64,000 nt of DNA from Mesorhizobium silamurunense (lineage in GTDB: Bacteria > Pseudomonadota > Alphaproteobacteria > Rhizobiales > Rhizobiaceae). Positions within the stretch are counted from its first letter, which is position 1, and every line of letters starts with the position of its first letter. A model generated the notes under the pieces. The model searched no databases, was not told the origin of the DNA, and saw nothing but the letters and a program-made list of their open reading frames with translations. Location: positions 1 through 64,000 of the forward strand of contig NZ_JHQR01000061.1 in the NCBI RefSeq assembly GCF_014843825.1, read 5' to 3'. Below are positions 37,710-45,321 of the stretch, piece by piece. The position numbers and the translations under genes are program-made.

Positions 37710-38201
37710 ATGACGTGGCAGGGAACGCTGCTTCACATCCACGTTGCACCTGCGGCGTCCTACGAGATGGAAGAGTTGACGGAGGCACAACTCGTTGCCG
37801 GGCGCGGCATTGTTGGGGACCGATACTATCTCGGAACGGGGACCTACTCTGCGAAACCCGACGTGCGCGAAGTGACGCTGATCGAGGTTGAAGTCCTGGA
37901 AGCCATTGCACAGGGCGAACCCAGGATTCCGGGTTTCAAGGCCATGCTCGCGCCCGAAGATCATCGGCGAAACCTGACCACGCGCGGCGTACCGTTGGGT
38001 CATCTGGTTGGTACGCGCTTTCGGATCGGGGAAACCGTCCTGCGGGCTGCGCGGATGAATTTTCCCTGCAAGTATATCGAGCAACTGCTCGGCATTCCCG
38101 GTCTCTACGAGGGGCTTCTGAACCGCTCTGGCCTGAACTGCGCGATCGAGGTTGGCGGCGTGATCCGCCCCGGTGATCCGATTCTACCAATTGACGGGTA
38201 A
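37710..38201 (+). CDS. MOSC-domain protein (molybdenum-cofactor type)
   Basis: Small protein of 163 residues consisting of a single MOSC domain: LLHIHVAPAASYEMEEL, LVAGRGIVGDRYYLGTGTYS, REVTLIEVEVLEA, HRRNLTTRGVPLGHLVGTRFRIGETVLRAARMNFPCKYIEQLLG, with the conserved Cys in NFPCKYIE. MOSC proteins of the mARC, YcbX and YiiM groups bind molybdenum cofactor and reduce N-hydroxylated compounds. ATG 37710 gives the usual domain start; the frame opens at 37491 and ATG 37626 is another option. Only five bases separate it from the flavin/2Fe-2S reductase gene, so the two probably act together. Function on hydroxyguanidine is my inference (see findings). Confidence 0.85.
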   Translation: MTWQGTLLHIHVAPAASYEMEELTEAQLVAGRGIVGDRYYLGTGTYSAKPDVREVTLIEVEVLEAIAQGEPRIPGFKAMLAPEDHRRNLTTRGVPLGHLVGTRFRIGETVLRAARMNFPCKYIEQLLGIPGLYEGLLNRSGLNCAIEVGGVIRPGDPILPIDG

Positions 38202-38206
38202 TCGAT

Positions 38207-39157
38207 ATGGCCTCGCCCCGCATCATCATGAAACTGACCGTGACCGCCACCCGCAAAGAGTCAGGCGACGTCCTGGTCATCGACCTGAAGCACACGCGCA
38301 AACCTCTGCTTCCGCCCTTCGAACCGGGCTCTCACGTCGATGTTCATCTGCCTGATGGGAAAGTGCGCCAGTATTCGCTCTGCGGCGATCCGACAGATCT
38401 GAGCCGCTACACAATCGCGGTGAAGCGCGAAGAGGTTGGTCGCGGCGGCTCGGCGTGGATCCACGAGGCGGTGGCGGCCGGATGCATGCTCCCGGTTTCT
38501 GCGCCTCGCAATCATTTTCCGCTTGCCCAACGCGAAGGGCCAACCGTGCTGTTGGCGGGAGGCATCGGGATCACCCCGATCCTGGCAATGGCACGCGCCT
38601 TGGAGCGGCAGGGCAAGACGTGCGAGCTGCATTACTTCACCCGCAGCCGGGCACTCGCGCCTCTGTTGTCGGTCATCGAGCGGGAGCTCGACTGCAACAC
38701 CGTGTGGCTGCATTTCGACGACGAACCGGAGACCAGGCAGGATCTTGAAACGTTGCTATCGACGCGTTCCTCCGACGCACAGCTCTATTATTGCGGTCCA
38801 CCGGGCTTCATGGCGGCCGTGGACCGGGCGACCGCGCACTGGCCGGAAGGAACCGTGCATTTCGAGGCCTTTCAGCCGCCGGAACAGGACCGTGCACCAC
38901 CCGAACCTTTCACGATCACCCTTCGCGACGGGACAGTGGTTCCTGTCGCGGCCGATACTTCGGCCCTCGCAGCGCTGCGCGCCGCTGGCGTGCTGCTCAT
39001 GGCATCGTGCGAGAACGGGGTTTGCGGGACCTGCGAATGCGGAATTCTGGAAGGGCAGCCGATCCATCGGGATGCTGTCCTGTCCAAGGACGCTCGGACT
39101 CATCGGTTCATTCCATGCATATCGCGCGCAGCCGGCGTGCTGAGGCTAGATCTGTGA
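38207..39157 (+). CDS. Flavin/2Fe-2S oxidoreductase (VanB/phthalate dioxygenase reductase type)
   Basis: Electron-transfer protein of 316 residues: FMN/FAD-binding barrel (residues about 8-105, RQYSLCGDP), NAD(P)-binding domain (LLAGGIGITPILAMARAL; YYCGPPGFMAAV) and a C-terminal plant-type 2Fe-2S domain with Cys268, Cys273, Cys276 and Cys304. It carries electrons from NAD(P)H to a partner oxygenase or reductase. No Rieske oxygenase is nearby; instead the MOSC gene is five bases upstream, which suggests that the MOSC protein is the electron acceptor. The next gene (E1-like) follows after 52 bases. Confidence 0.9.
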   Translation: MASPRIIMKLTVTATRKESGDVLVIDLKHTRKPLLPPFEPGSHVDVHLPDGKVRQYSLCGDPTDLSRYTIAVKREEVGRGGSAWIHEAVAAGCMLPVSAPRNHFPLAQREGPTVLLAGGIGITPILAMARALERQGKTCELHYFTRSRALAPLLSVIERELDCNTVWLHFDDEPETRQDLETLLSTRSSDAQLYYCGPPGFMAAVDRATAHWPEGTVHFEAFQPPEQDRAPPEPFTITLRDGTVVPVAADTSALAALRAAGVLLMASCENGVCGTCECGILEGQPIHRDAVLSKDARTHRFIPCISRAAGVLRLDL

Positions 39158-39209
39158 AGCCAGCCCTATCTGGAAACACCGGTGCGACGCATCAATTGCG
39201 GAGAATTGG

Positions 39210-41606
39210 ATGACATCGAAAATTGTCTATTTGAACCAAATCGAGCGGTGTGTCTCCTGGCTTGCCGCCTGGACGGTACACAATGCCAACCACGTGCGGG
39301 AAGCCGACGAGATCAAGGTTGGTGGCCACCAAGCCTCCTCCGCCTCTCTCGGCACGATCATGACCGCGCTTTATTACGCTGCACTGCGTCCGCAGGACCG
39401 GGTGGCGGTCAAGCCCCATGCCGCCCCGATCTTCCATGCGATTCAGTATCTGTCCGGGAATCAGACACGCAAGAAACTCGAAAACTTCCGCGGCTATAAG
39501 GGCGCCCAGAGTTACCCCTCGCGGACCAAGGACGTGGACGATGTCGACTTCTCGACCGGCTCCGTGGGCCTGGGTGTCGCACAGACGCTCTTTTCCTCCC
39601 TCGTGCAGGACTATGTATCCGACCACGGTTGGATGAAGGGTCGGCCCGAGGGGCGCATGGTGAGCCTGATCGGCGACGCCGAGATGGACGAGGGCAACAT
39701 CTACGAGGCCTTGATCGAGGGTTGGAAGCATGCGCTGCGGAACTGCTGGTGGATCGTGGACTACAACCGTCAGTCGCTCGACGCGGTCATCCGCGAAGGT
39801 CTCTGGCTGCGCTTCGAGCAGATATTCAAGAACTTCGGCTGGGACGTGGTGATCCTGCGCCATGGCTCTCTCCAGCAGGCCGCCTTTGCCGAACCGGGAG
39901 GGGAGAAGCTGCGCGATTGGATCGAGCGGTGCTCCAACCAGCTTTATTCGGCGCTCACCTTTCAGGGCGGTGCGGCCTGGCGGAAGCGGCTGCTCGACGA
40001 GATTGGCGATCAGGGGCCGGTCACCGAGCTAATCGAACGCCGTTCTGACGACGAGTTGCAGGCGCTCATGGTCAACCTGGGCGGCCACGACCTGCCGAGC
40101 CTTCTCCAGGCCTTCGAGGCGGCCTCGCAGCATGACCGACCGGTCTGTTTCATCTGTTACACGATCAAGGGTTATGGCTTGCCGCTGGCCGGCCACAAGG
40201 ACAACCATGCCGGCCAGATGACGCCCACCCAGATGGAAGGCTTCCGCCAGCGGATGGGAGTCCGGCCCGGCAAGGAATGGGATAAATGGGCCGCGGCGAC
40301 GTTGCCTCCGGCAGAACTAGAGGCCTTCATCGCCCAAGCGCCGTTCTTCAGCGAGGGCCGGCGCCGGCTTACCGCGCCCGGGATTCCGGTTCCCGAGGCT
40401 CTGCCCGCGCCGGCACAGGGGGGCAAGCAGGTCTCAACCCAAATGGGTTTCGGCCAGATCCTCAACGAGATTGCGCGCAGTGAAACGCCGCTCGCCGAGC
40501 GCATCGTCACGACTTCCCCGGACGTCACGGTGTCGACCAATCTCGGCCCTTGGGTCAATCGACGCGGACTCTTCGCCCGCGAAAGCATGGCCGATACCTT
40601 CAAGGCCGAGCGTATCCCTTCAACCTACACCTGGGAGTTCGGGCCCAAGGGGCAGCACCTCGAACTCGGCATCGCCGAATCCAATCTCATGATCATGCTC
40701 GGGGCGATGGGGCTGTCGCATTCCGTGAATGGCGTGCGGTTGCTGCCGATCGGGACCGTGTATGATCCCTTCATCTATCGCGCGGCCGATCAGCTGAACT
40801 ATGCCTGCTACCAGGATGCGCGCTTTCTGCTGGTCGCCACCCCCTCCGGCGTGACCCTCGCCCCCGAGGGAGGAGCGCACCAGTCGATCGGCACGCCGCT
40901 GATCGGCATAGCGCAGGACGGGCTTTGCGCCTTCGAGCCGGCCTTCGTGGATGAGCTCGCGGTGATCATGCGTTTCGCCTTCGACTACATGCAACGGAAC
41001 GGCGAAGGCGATCCCGATGAAACGACATGGCTGCGTGATCAGACCGGCGGATCGGTCTATCTGCGCCTGTCCACACGGCCCTTGGAGCAGCCTCATCGGG
41101 ACATAGGTGCGGAGCTGGCGCGCGACATCGTCAACGGTGCTTATTGGCTGCGCCCGCCCGGACCGAACGCCAGCGTTATCATCGCCTACCAGGGCGTCGT
41201 CGCGCCGGAAGCGATTGCCGCGACGGGTCTTCTTGCGGAAGACCGGCGCGATGTCGGGCTGTTGGCGATTACATCCGCTGATCGGCTCAATGCGGGCTGG
41301 CAGGCCGCGGAGCGTGCCCGGCAGCGCGGAACAGTCGCCGCGATGAGCCACATCGAGCGTCTGCTGGCGCCACTGTCGCGCGATTGCGGGATCGTCACCG
41401 TGATCGATGGTCACCCCGCGACGCTCGCCTGGATCGGTGGCGTGAACGGTCATCGCGTCAAGGCTCTGGGGGTCGAGCATTTTGGCCAGACGGGGACTAT
41501 CGCAGACCTCTATCGTCACCACGGACTCGATGCGAATGCCATCGCGCACGCGGCGCAGGCGGTCAGTGCCGGACGCAGCATTCGCTATTTGAAGTCGCTC
41601 CCTTGA
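39210..41606 (+). CDS. Pyruvate-dehydrogenase-E1-like thiamine-diphosphate enzyme
   Basis: Homodimeric AceE/transketolase-type enzyme of 798 residues (AceE is about 890). The ThDP/Mg motif is GDAEMDEGNIYEALIEGWKHALRNCWWIVDYN. Other AceE-like segments are GGHQASSASLGTIMTALYYAALRP, DFSTGSVGLGVAQTLF, ICYTIKGYGLPLAGHKDNHAGQMT and the Glu region ELGIAESNLMIMLGAMGLSH. The N-terminal part of true AceE that binds E2 appears shortened, and no E2/E3 genes are nearby, so it may act on its own as a 2-oxo-acid decarboxylase or carboligase. It is probably in one operon with MOSC and reductase. Substrate unknown. Confidence 0.87.
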   Translation: MTSKIVYLNQIERCVSWLAAWTVHNANHVREADEIKVGGHQASSASLGTIMTALYYAALRPQDRVAVKPHAAPIFHAIQYLSGNQTRKKLENFRGYKGAQSYPSRTKDVDDVDFSTGSVGLGVAQTLFSSLVQDYVSDHGWMKGRPEGRMVSLIGDAEMDEGNIYEALIEGWKHALRNCWWIVDYNRQSLDAVIREGLWLRFEQIFKNFGWDVVILRHGSLQQAAFAEPGGEKLRDWIERCSNQLYSALTFQGGAAWRKRLLDEIGDQGPVTELIERRSDDELQALMVNLGGHDLPSLLQAFEAASQHDRPVCFICYTIKGYGLPLAGHKDNHAGQMTPTQMEGFRQRMGVRPGKEWDKWAAATLPPAELEAFIAQAPFFSEGRRRLTAPGIPVPEALPAPAQGGKQVSTQMGFGQILNEIARSETPLAERIVTTSPDVTVSTNLGPWVNRRGLFARESMADTFKAERIPSTYTWEFGPKGQHLELGIAESNLMIMLGAMGLSHSVNGVRLLPIGTVYDPFIYRAADQLNYACYQDARFLLVATPSGVTLAPEGGAHQSIGTPLIGIAQDGLCAFEPAFVDELAVIMRFAFDYMQRNGEGDPDETTWLRDQTGGSVYLRLSTRPLEQPHRDIGAELARDIVNGAYWLRPPGPNASVIIAYQGVVAPEAIAATGLLAEDRRDVGLLAITSADRLNAGWQAAERARQRGTVAAMSHIERLLAPLSRDCGIVTVIDGHPATLAWIGGVNGHRVKALGVEHFGQTGTIADLYRHHGLDANAIAHAAQAVSAGRSIRYLKSLP

Positions 41607-41621
41607 GCCGCCGCCGGATGT

Positions 41622-41654
41622 CTTGCGCGATTGCCACGATGGCGGTTGCGCAAG
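41622..41654. terminator. Hairpin between convergent genes
   Basis: CTTGCGCGATTGCC, loop ACGAT, GGCGGTTGCGCAAG: a 14-base stem with one mismatch and two G-U pairs between the E1-like gene and the XRE-cupin gene, which converge. No T-tract follows, so termination is only suggested. Confidence 0.45.
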
Positions 41655-41676
41655 AGCCAGATCGATTCGAAGCCGA

Positions 41677-42294
41677 TCACGACGGATGGATCATGTCTGT
41701 CTCCTCTCCGCGTTCGAGCACAGCCATTGAAAACGAAACGGGCTGATCGTCCGCTGCAGCATAGGAGTGCGGCTGATCGGTGACGAGCCGCGCGGCTTCG
41801 CCAGCCTGCAATGTCATAGTCTCAGAGCCGACGGTGATCTTGAGACTTCCTCGCGCGACCGAAAGAAGCTCACGGGTGCGCCGGCTGTGAGGGTCCGACC
41901 GATGAATGTCGCCGGGCACAATCGTCCAGGACCAGATCTCGAACATCGTCCGGCCTGACGTCGAGGCTTCCAATTTCGCCTCGCTTCCATGCGGTGTTTT
42001 CCAAAGTGTTGCAGGATTGGTGCGCTCTATCGGACCACCTGAGAGCTCCTCGGAGGAGGCGCCCAACAGATCGGTAACTGACAGAGAGAAGGCGATCGCC
42101 AGACGGCACAGCACCCCGATGCTCGGATTGGCCCTTCCCTGTTCGATGGCCACGACGGTGCCCTTCGACAGGCCGGAGAGCGCAGCAAGTCCATCCAGGC
42201 TCAAGTTCTGGGCTCGGCGCAGATGCTGCACCCTCAGTGATAGTGCGGTCCCAAGTTGTCTCTCCGTTGCCTCTGCCATTTCATCGTCGGTCAT
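41677..42294 (-). CDS. XRE-cupin transcriptional regulator
   Basis: Regulator of 205 residues: an XRE helix-turn-helix at residues about 16-70 (LSLDGLAALSGLSKGTVVAIEQGRANPSIGVLCRLAIAF) and a C-terminal cupin sensor (SDPHSRRTRELLSVARGSLKITVGSETMTLQAGEAARL). Such SutR/PuuR-like proteins respond to small amines, amino acids or sulfur compounds. ATG 42294 is the natural start; the frame is open upstream to 42456. It is divergent from the gamma-lyase gene at 42440, and two matching palindromes lie in the 145-base gap, one covering its own start codon. It is very probably the regulator of the lyase/B3-B4 operon and autoregulated. Confidence 0.9.
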   Translation of the reverse strand: MTDDEMAEATERQLGTALSLRVQHLRRAQNLSLDGLAALSGLSKGTVVAIEQGRANPSIGVLCRLAIAFSLSVTDLLGASSEELSGGPIERTNPATLWKTPHGSEAKLEASTSGRTMFEIWSWTIVPGDIHRSDPHSRRTRELLSVARGSLKITVGSETMTLQAGEAARLVTDQPHSYAAADDQPVSFSMAVLERGEETDMIHPS

Positions 42295-42303
42295 TATATT
42301 GAC
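42290..42303. promoter_or_regulatory. Putative XRE-cupin operator O1
   Basis: GTCATTATATTGAC, an inverted repeat that overlaps the regulator's start codon (42292-42294). It shares the pattern GTCAnTATAnTGAC with O2. Binding here would block the regulator's own expression. Confidence 0.55.
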
Positions 42304-42323
42304 TTCCACTGACGGATCCCATA

Positions 42324-42341
42324 CGGTCACTATAATGACCG
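42324..42341. promoter_or_regulatory. Putative XRE-cupin operator O2
   Basis: CGGTCACTATAATGACCG, an inverted repeat with six-base arms, about 100 bases before the gamma-lyase ATG and 30 before the regulator ATG. The centres of O1 and O2 are 36 bases apart. Confidence 0.62.
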
Positions 42342-42439
42342 GCGCGGACAGTTCAACCGGGCCGTCTCGAAACGCCAGGATCGATGTTCCTGGTCCTTCC
42401 AGCCATATTCCTTTTGAAATCAAGCTGAGGAAGCGCACC

Positions 42440-43573
42440 ATGTACCTCGAGACCAAGGCGATTCACGCGGGCCGGAAGGTCGATCCGTCCACCGGGGCCA
42501 TCACCCTTCCGTTCCACCCCAGCACGACCTTCGAGCGAAGCGCGGACGGCTCCTTCCCGTCCGGCTATGAATATATCCGGGATGACAACCCGACGCGGCA
42601 CGCGTTCGAGACGGCGATGGCTGCGCTCGAAGGCGGCCAGGCCGCTGTCGCCTTTTCGTCCGGCATGGCCGCGATCACCGCGGTGTTCGAGGGGCATGCT
42701 AGCAAGGGCAATCGCATCGTCGTACCGGACGACATGTATTTCGGCATCCGGTCGCTGATCGATGAAACCGACATCGGGCACAGATTCGACTTCGTCGCCG
42801 TTGACATGCGCGACATGGACGCCTTGCGCGCGGCTGTCGGTGCCGCGCCCACCGGCCTCGTCTGGATCGAGACCCCCTCCAACCCGCTTATCCGTATCGT
42901 GGACATTCGGGCGACTTGTGACCTCGCGCACGAGGCCGGTGCGCTCGCGGTGGTGGACAATACCTGGGCGACGCCCGTCCTGCAGCGCCCGTTCGAGCTC
43001 GGGGCCGATGCTGTCGTGCATTCGGCAACGAAATACATCGGCGGCCATTCCGACCTGATGGCAGGGGTCGTCGTCCTGCCGGAGGCTTCGCCGCTGGAAC
43101 GCCCCTTGCGCATGATTCAACGTCACAAGGGAAGCGTTGCGGCCCCCTTCGACTGCTGGCTGGCGCTGCGCGGGCTGCAGACCTTGCCGGTTCGTATGCG
43201 AGCCCATTGCGAGGGCGCTCAAAAGGTCGCCGAAGCGTTGCGAAAGCATTCCGCTGTCGAAGCCGTCCTCTTTCCCGGCCTACCGGGCGACCCGGGGCAT
43301 GCGTTGGCCGGGCGGCAGATGTCGGGCTATGGCGCCATGCTTTCCTTCATCGTCGGCGGCGGTGCCGAGGCCGCCATTGCGGTTGCTGGCCGGCTCAAAC
43401 TCGTGGTGCGGGCCACGAGCCTCGGGGGTACGCACTCGCTGATAGAACACCGGGCCTCCGTCGAAGGGCCGAAGTCAATGGCTCCGTCGGGACTCTTGCG
43501 ACTCTCCATCGGGCTCGAGCATCCCCAGGACATCATCGACGATCTCGATCAGGCTTTGTCGGTGGTCGGATGA
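42440..43573 (+). CDS. Gamma-family PLP lyase, candidate canavanine gamma-lyase
   Basis: Fold-type I PLP enzyme of 377 residues of the cystathionine gamma-synthase/lyase family. The cofactor Lys is K198 in HSATKYIGGHSD; also visible are ETKAIHAGRKVDPSTGAITLPFHPSTTF, EGGQAAVAFSSGMAAI, WIETPSNPLIRIVD and VDNTWATPVLQRPFELGAD. The next gene encodes a standalone B3/B4 editing-domain protein. In Pseudomonas canavaninivorans and Rhizobiales, a PLP canavanine gamma-lyase (canavanine to homoserine plus hydroxyguanidine) has been reported, along with the B3/B4 protein CtdA. The context makes this the best candidate for that function; ordinary cystathionine or methionine lyase activity is the alternative. 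ATG 42440 is chosen because upstream sequence belongs to the operator region. Confidence 0.82.
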   Translation: MYLETKAIHAGRKVDPSTGAITLPFHPSTTFERSADGSFPSGYEYIRDDNPTRHAFETAMAALEGGQAAVAFSSGMAAITAVFEGHASKGNRIVVPDDMYFGIRSLIDETDIGHRFDFVAVDMRDMDALRAAVGAAPTGLVWIETPSNPLIRIVDIRATCDLAHEAGALAVVDNTWATPVLQRPFELGADAVVHSATKYIGGHSDLMAGVVVLPEASPLERPLRMIQRHKGSVAAPFDCWLALRGLQTLPVRMRAHCEGAQKVAEALRKHSAVEAVLFPGLPGDPGHALAGRQMSGYGAMLSFIVGGGAEAAIAVAGRLKLVVRATSLGGTHSLIEHRASVEGPKSMAPSGLLRLSIGLEHPQDIIDDLDQALSVVG

Positions 43574-43602
43574 CTCCGGCGGCTTTGTGCAGCAAGCACG
43601 AT

Positions 43603-43620
43603 CGGACTCCCACAAGTCCG
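43603..43620 (+). other. Small hairpin before the B3/B4 gene
   Basis: CGGACT-cccaca-AGTCCG in the 80-base gap between lyase and B3/B4 gene. It does not show the ACGR loops of a guanidine-II riboswitch. It may be an mRNA-processing or attenuation structure, or nothing. Confidence 0.3.
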
Positions 43621-43652
43621 GGGCGTCCGCCTTACCCGCGATGGTGGATTGA

Positions 43653-44393
43653 ATGAACCGTAACGCAGAGCCTTCCCGCAGAACGGAGCAGCCCGTGTCT
43701 TTGAAGCCCATGATCGCCCCCGAGATTTACGCCCGACACCCGAACTTTCATTTGCTGAGCATGGTCGTGCGAAGCGCGGAAGTCGACGTGCCGCAGGCCC
43801 CGGCGCTCGCTGACGCGATCGCGGCCGCGGAGCAGGCCGCGTTTGGCGACGATGCTCAACGGGATGCGCATCTTGCAGCCTGGGCCGAAGCCTACAGGTC
43901 CTTCGGTGCCAACGCTAATCGAACACCCTGCTCGGCTGCGGCGCTTCTCAAGCGGATTCGCAAGGACGGCTCATTGCCACGGATTTCGCCGCTGGTGGAC
44001 GCCTACAACGCCGTCAGCGTGCTTTACGGCGTTCCGGTTGGGGGTGAGGACCTCGATCACTATCAGGGTCTTCCGAGACTTCTGATCGCTACGGGAGCGG
44101 AGCCGTTCAACACCGTCCAGCAGGGCGAACCGGTCACCGAGCATCCTGAGCCGGGCGAAGTCATCTGGTGCGATGACGCCGGAGTCACCTGCCGCCGCTG
44201 GAACTGGCGGCAGGGGCGGCGGACTATGGTGACGGCCGATTCGCGTTCCCTTTGGCTTGTGCTCGAGGCGCTCGAGCCCATGCCTTCGGAGCGGCTGAGG
44301 GCCGCTGGGGCGCAACTGACCGGAGTGATTGGGGCACTGTGCCCAAATGCCCAGATCGAAATCGCTGGGTTGAATACATCCACCCCTACTTAA
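43653..44393 (+). CDS. Standalone B3/B4 tRNA-editing-domain protein (CtdA-like)
   Basis: Protein of 246 residues made of a single B3/B4 domain as in the editing part of phenylalanyl-tRNA synthetase beta chain: AEAYRSFGANANRTPCSAAALLKRI, LPRISPLVDAYNAVSVLYGVPVGGEDLDHYQG and CDDAGVTCRRWNWRQGRRTMVT. CtdA (canavanyl-tRNA-Arg deacylase) from canavanine-using bacteria is such a standalone domain; it removes canavanine from mischarged tRNA-Arg. Its place right after the gamma-lyase strongly suggests the same function. ATG 43653 is listed; ATG 43710 (MIAPEIYARHPNFHLL) would remove a non-conserved leader and is equally possible. Confidence 0.8.
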   Translation: MNRNAEPSRRTEQPVSLKPMIAPEIYARHPNFHLLSMVVRSAEVDVPQAPALADAIAAAEQAAFGDDAQRDAHLAAWAEAYRSFGANANRTPCSAAALLKRIRKDGSLPRISPLVDAYNAVSVLYGVPVGGEDLDHYQGLPRLLIATGAEPFNTVQQGEPVTEHPEPGEVIWCDDAGVTCRRWNWRQGRRTMVTADSRSLWLVLEALEPMPSERLRAAGAQLTGVIGALCPNAQIEIAGLNTSTPT

Positions 44394-44417
44394 CCCGCGC
44401 AGTCGAGAAGAACTAAC

Positions 44418-45041
44418 ATGTACCGACCCCGTCGATCTGTAGAAGACCGCCCCGATGTGCTTCTGGCCGCGATCCGCGAGATCGGCTTCGCCACGATCGT
44501 GACGCCGACGCCTGCAGGCATCGAGGCCACGCATGTGCCGACCATCGCGCGGCAGGCTCCGGATGGACACCTGATCCTCGCGACCCACGTCGCGCGTGCC
44601 AACGCGCATTGGCGGGTACAAGAGGGGAGCGCCAGTCTCGCGATTTTTCAGGGCCCTCACACCTACATGTCGCCGCAGTGGTATCCGACCAAGCGCGAGA
44701 CGGGAAAGGTCGTTCCCACATGGCTCTATATCGCCATACATGCGCACGGAAGCTTGACGGCGATTGAGGATAGGACTTGGTTGCGCCGCCAGGTTGAAGA
44801 CCTGACCGACCGGCACGAGGCCACACGCACAGCGCTCTGGAGCGTGTCGGATGCGCCGCAAAAATATATCGAGAGCATGATGCGGGGCATTGTCGGTCTG
44901 GAATTTCGCGTCGAGCGCCTCGAGGGAGCATGGAAACTGAATGAGGAAGAGAACGCCGCCGACTTGGACGGCACACGCCGGGGGCTTGAGGCCGCCGGTC
45001 ACGCCGGCGAGCTCTTGGCACGAGCCCTTGCCGAGCGGTGA
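44418..45041 (+). CDS. FMN-binding PaiB-like protein (copy 2)
   Basis: Protein of 207 residues with the same PaiB/FMN split-barrel motifs as the gene at 33000-33647: MYRPRRSVED at the start, GFATIVTPTPAGIEATHVPTI, HVARANAHW, HTYMSPQWYPTK, VPTWLYIAIHAHG. It follows the B3/B4 gene by 24 bases, so it belongs to the same operon. The two copies are diverged paralogues (about half the visible motif residues differ), so the duplication is old. It may bind FMN and act in redox chemistry rather than DNA binding, as no helix-turn-helix is apparent. Confidence 0.85.
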   Translation: MYRPRRSVEDRPDVLLAAIREIGFATIVTPTPAGIEATHVPTIARQAPDGHLILATHVARANAHWRVQEGSASLAIFQGPHTYMSPQWYPTKRETGKVVPTWLYIAIHAHGSLTAIEDRTWLRRQVEDLTDRHEATRTALWSVSDAPQKYIESMMRGIVGLEFRVERLEGAWKLNEEENAADLDGTRRGLEAAGHAGELLARALAER

Positions 45042-45321
45042 CGGTCGGTAGCGAAGTGCCCGTCGCGGTGGGACCCAGACCTGTAAGATCCAAGGAGGCG
45101 GAAGAGGCGGACAGCGCGTTGATCCGCATCGAGCGCAGCAAGAGGCGAAGGGCTACCGCGACCGCGACCTGCCGGAAGCCTAAATCAGCTTTCGGACCCT
45201 TTGCGGCCATTGACAACCGATACGATGGCACGACGCGATGGACCCACAGCTGCCATTGACCGCCTGGCAGATGAGCGTCCGCGAAATTAAAAGGTCGGCC
45301 GTTTTAAACGAGAGTGTCTCC

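Noticed and set aside
40620-41549. Minus-strand frame of 309 codons opposite the E1-like gene
   Set aside because: No family resemblance; mirror of the conserved ThDP enzyme.
43574-43652. Guanidine riboswitch before the CtdA-like gene
   Set aside because: CtdA genes are often under guanidine riboswitches, but the 79-base gap has only a CGGACT/AGTCCG hairpin without ACGR loops or the ykkC-I pattern.
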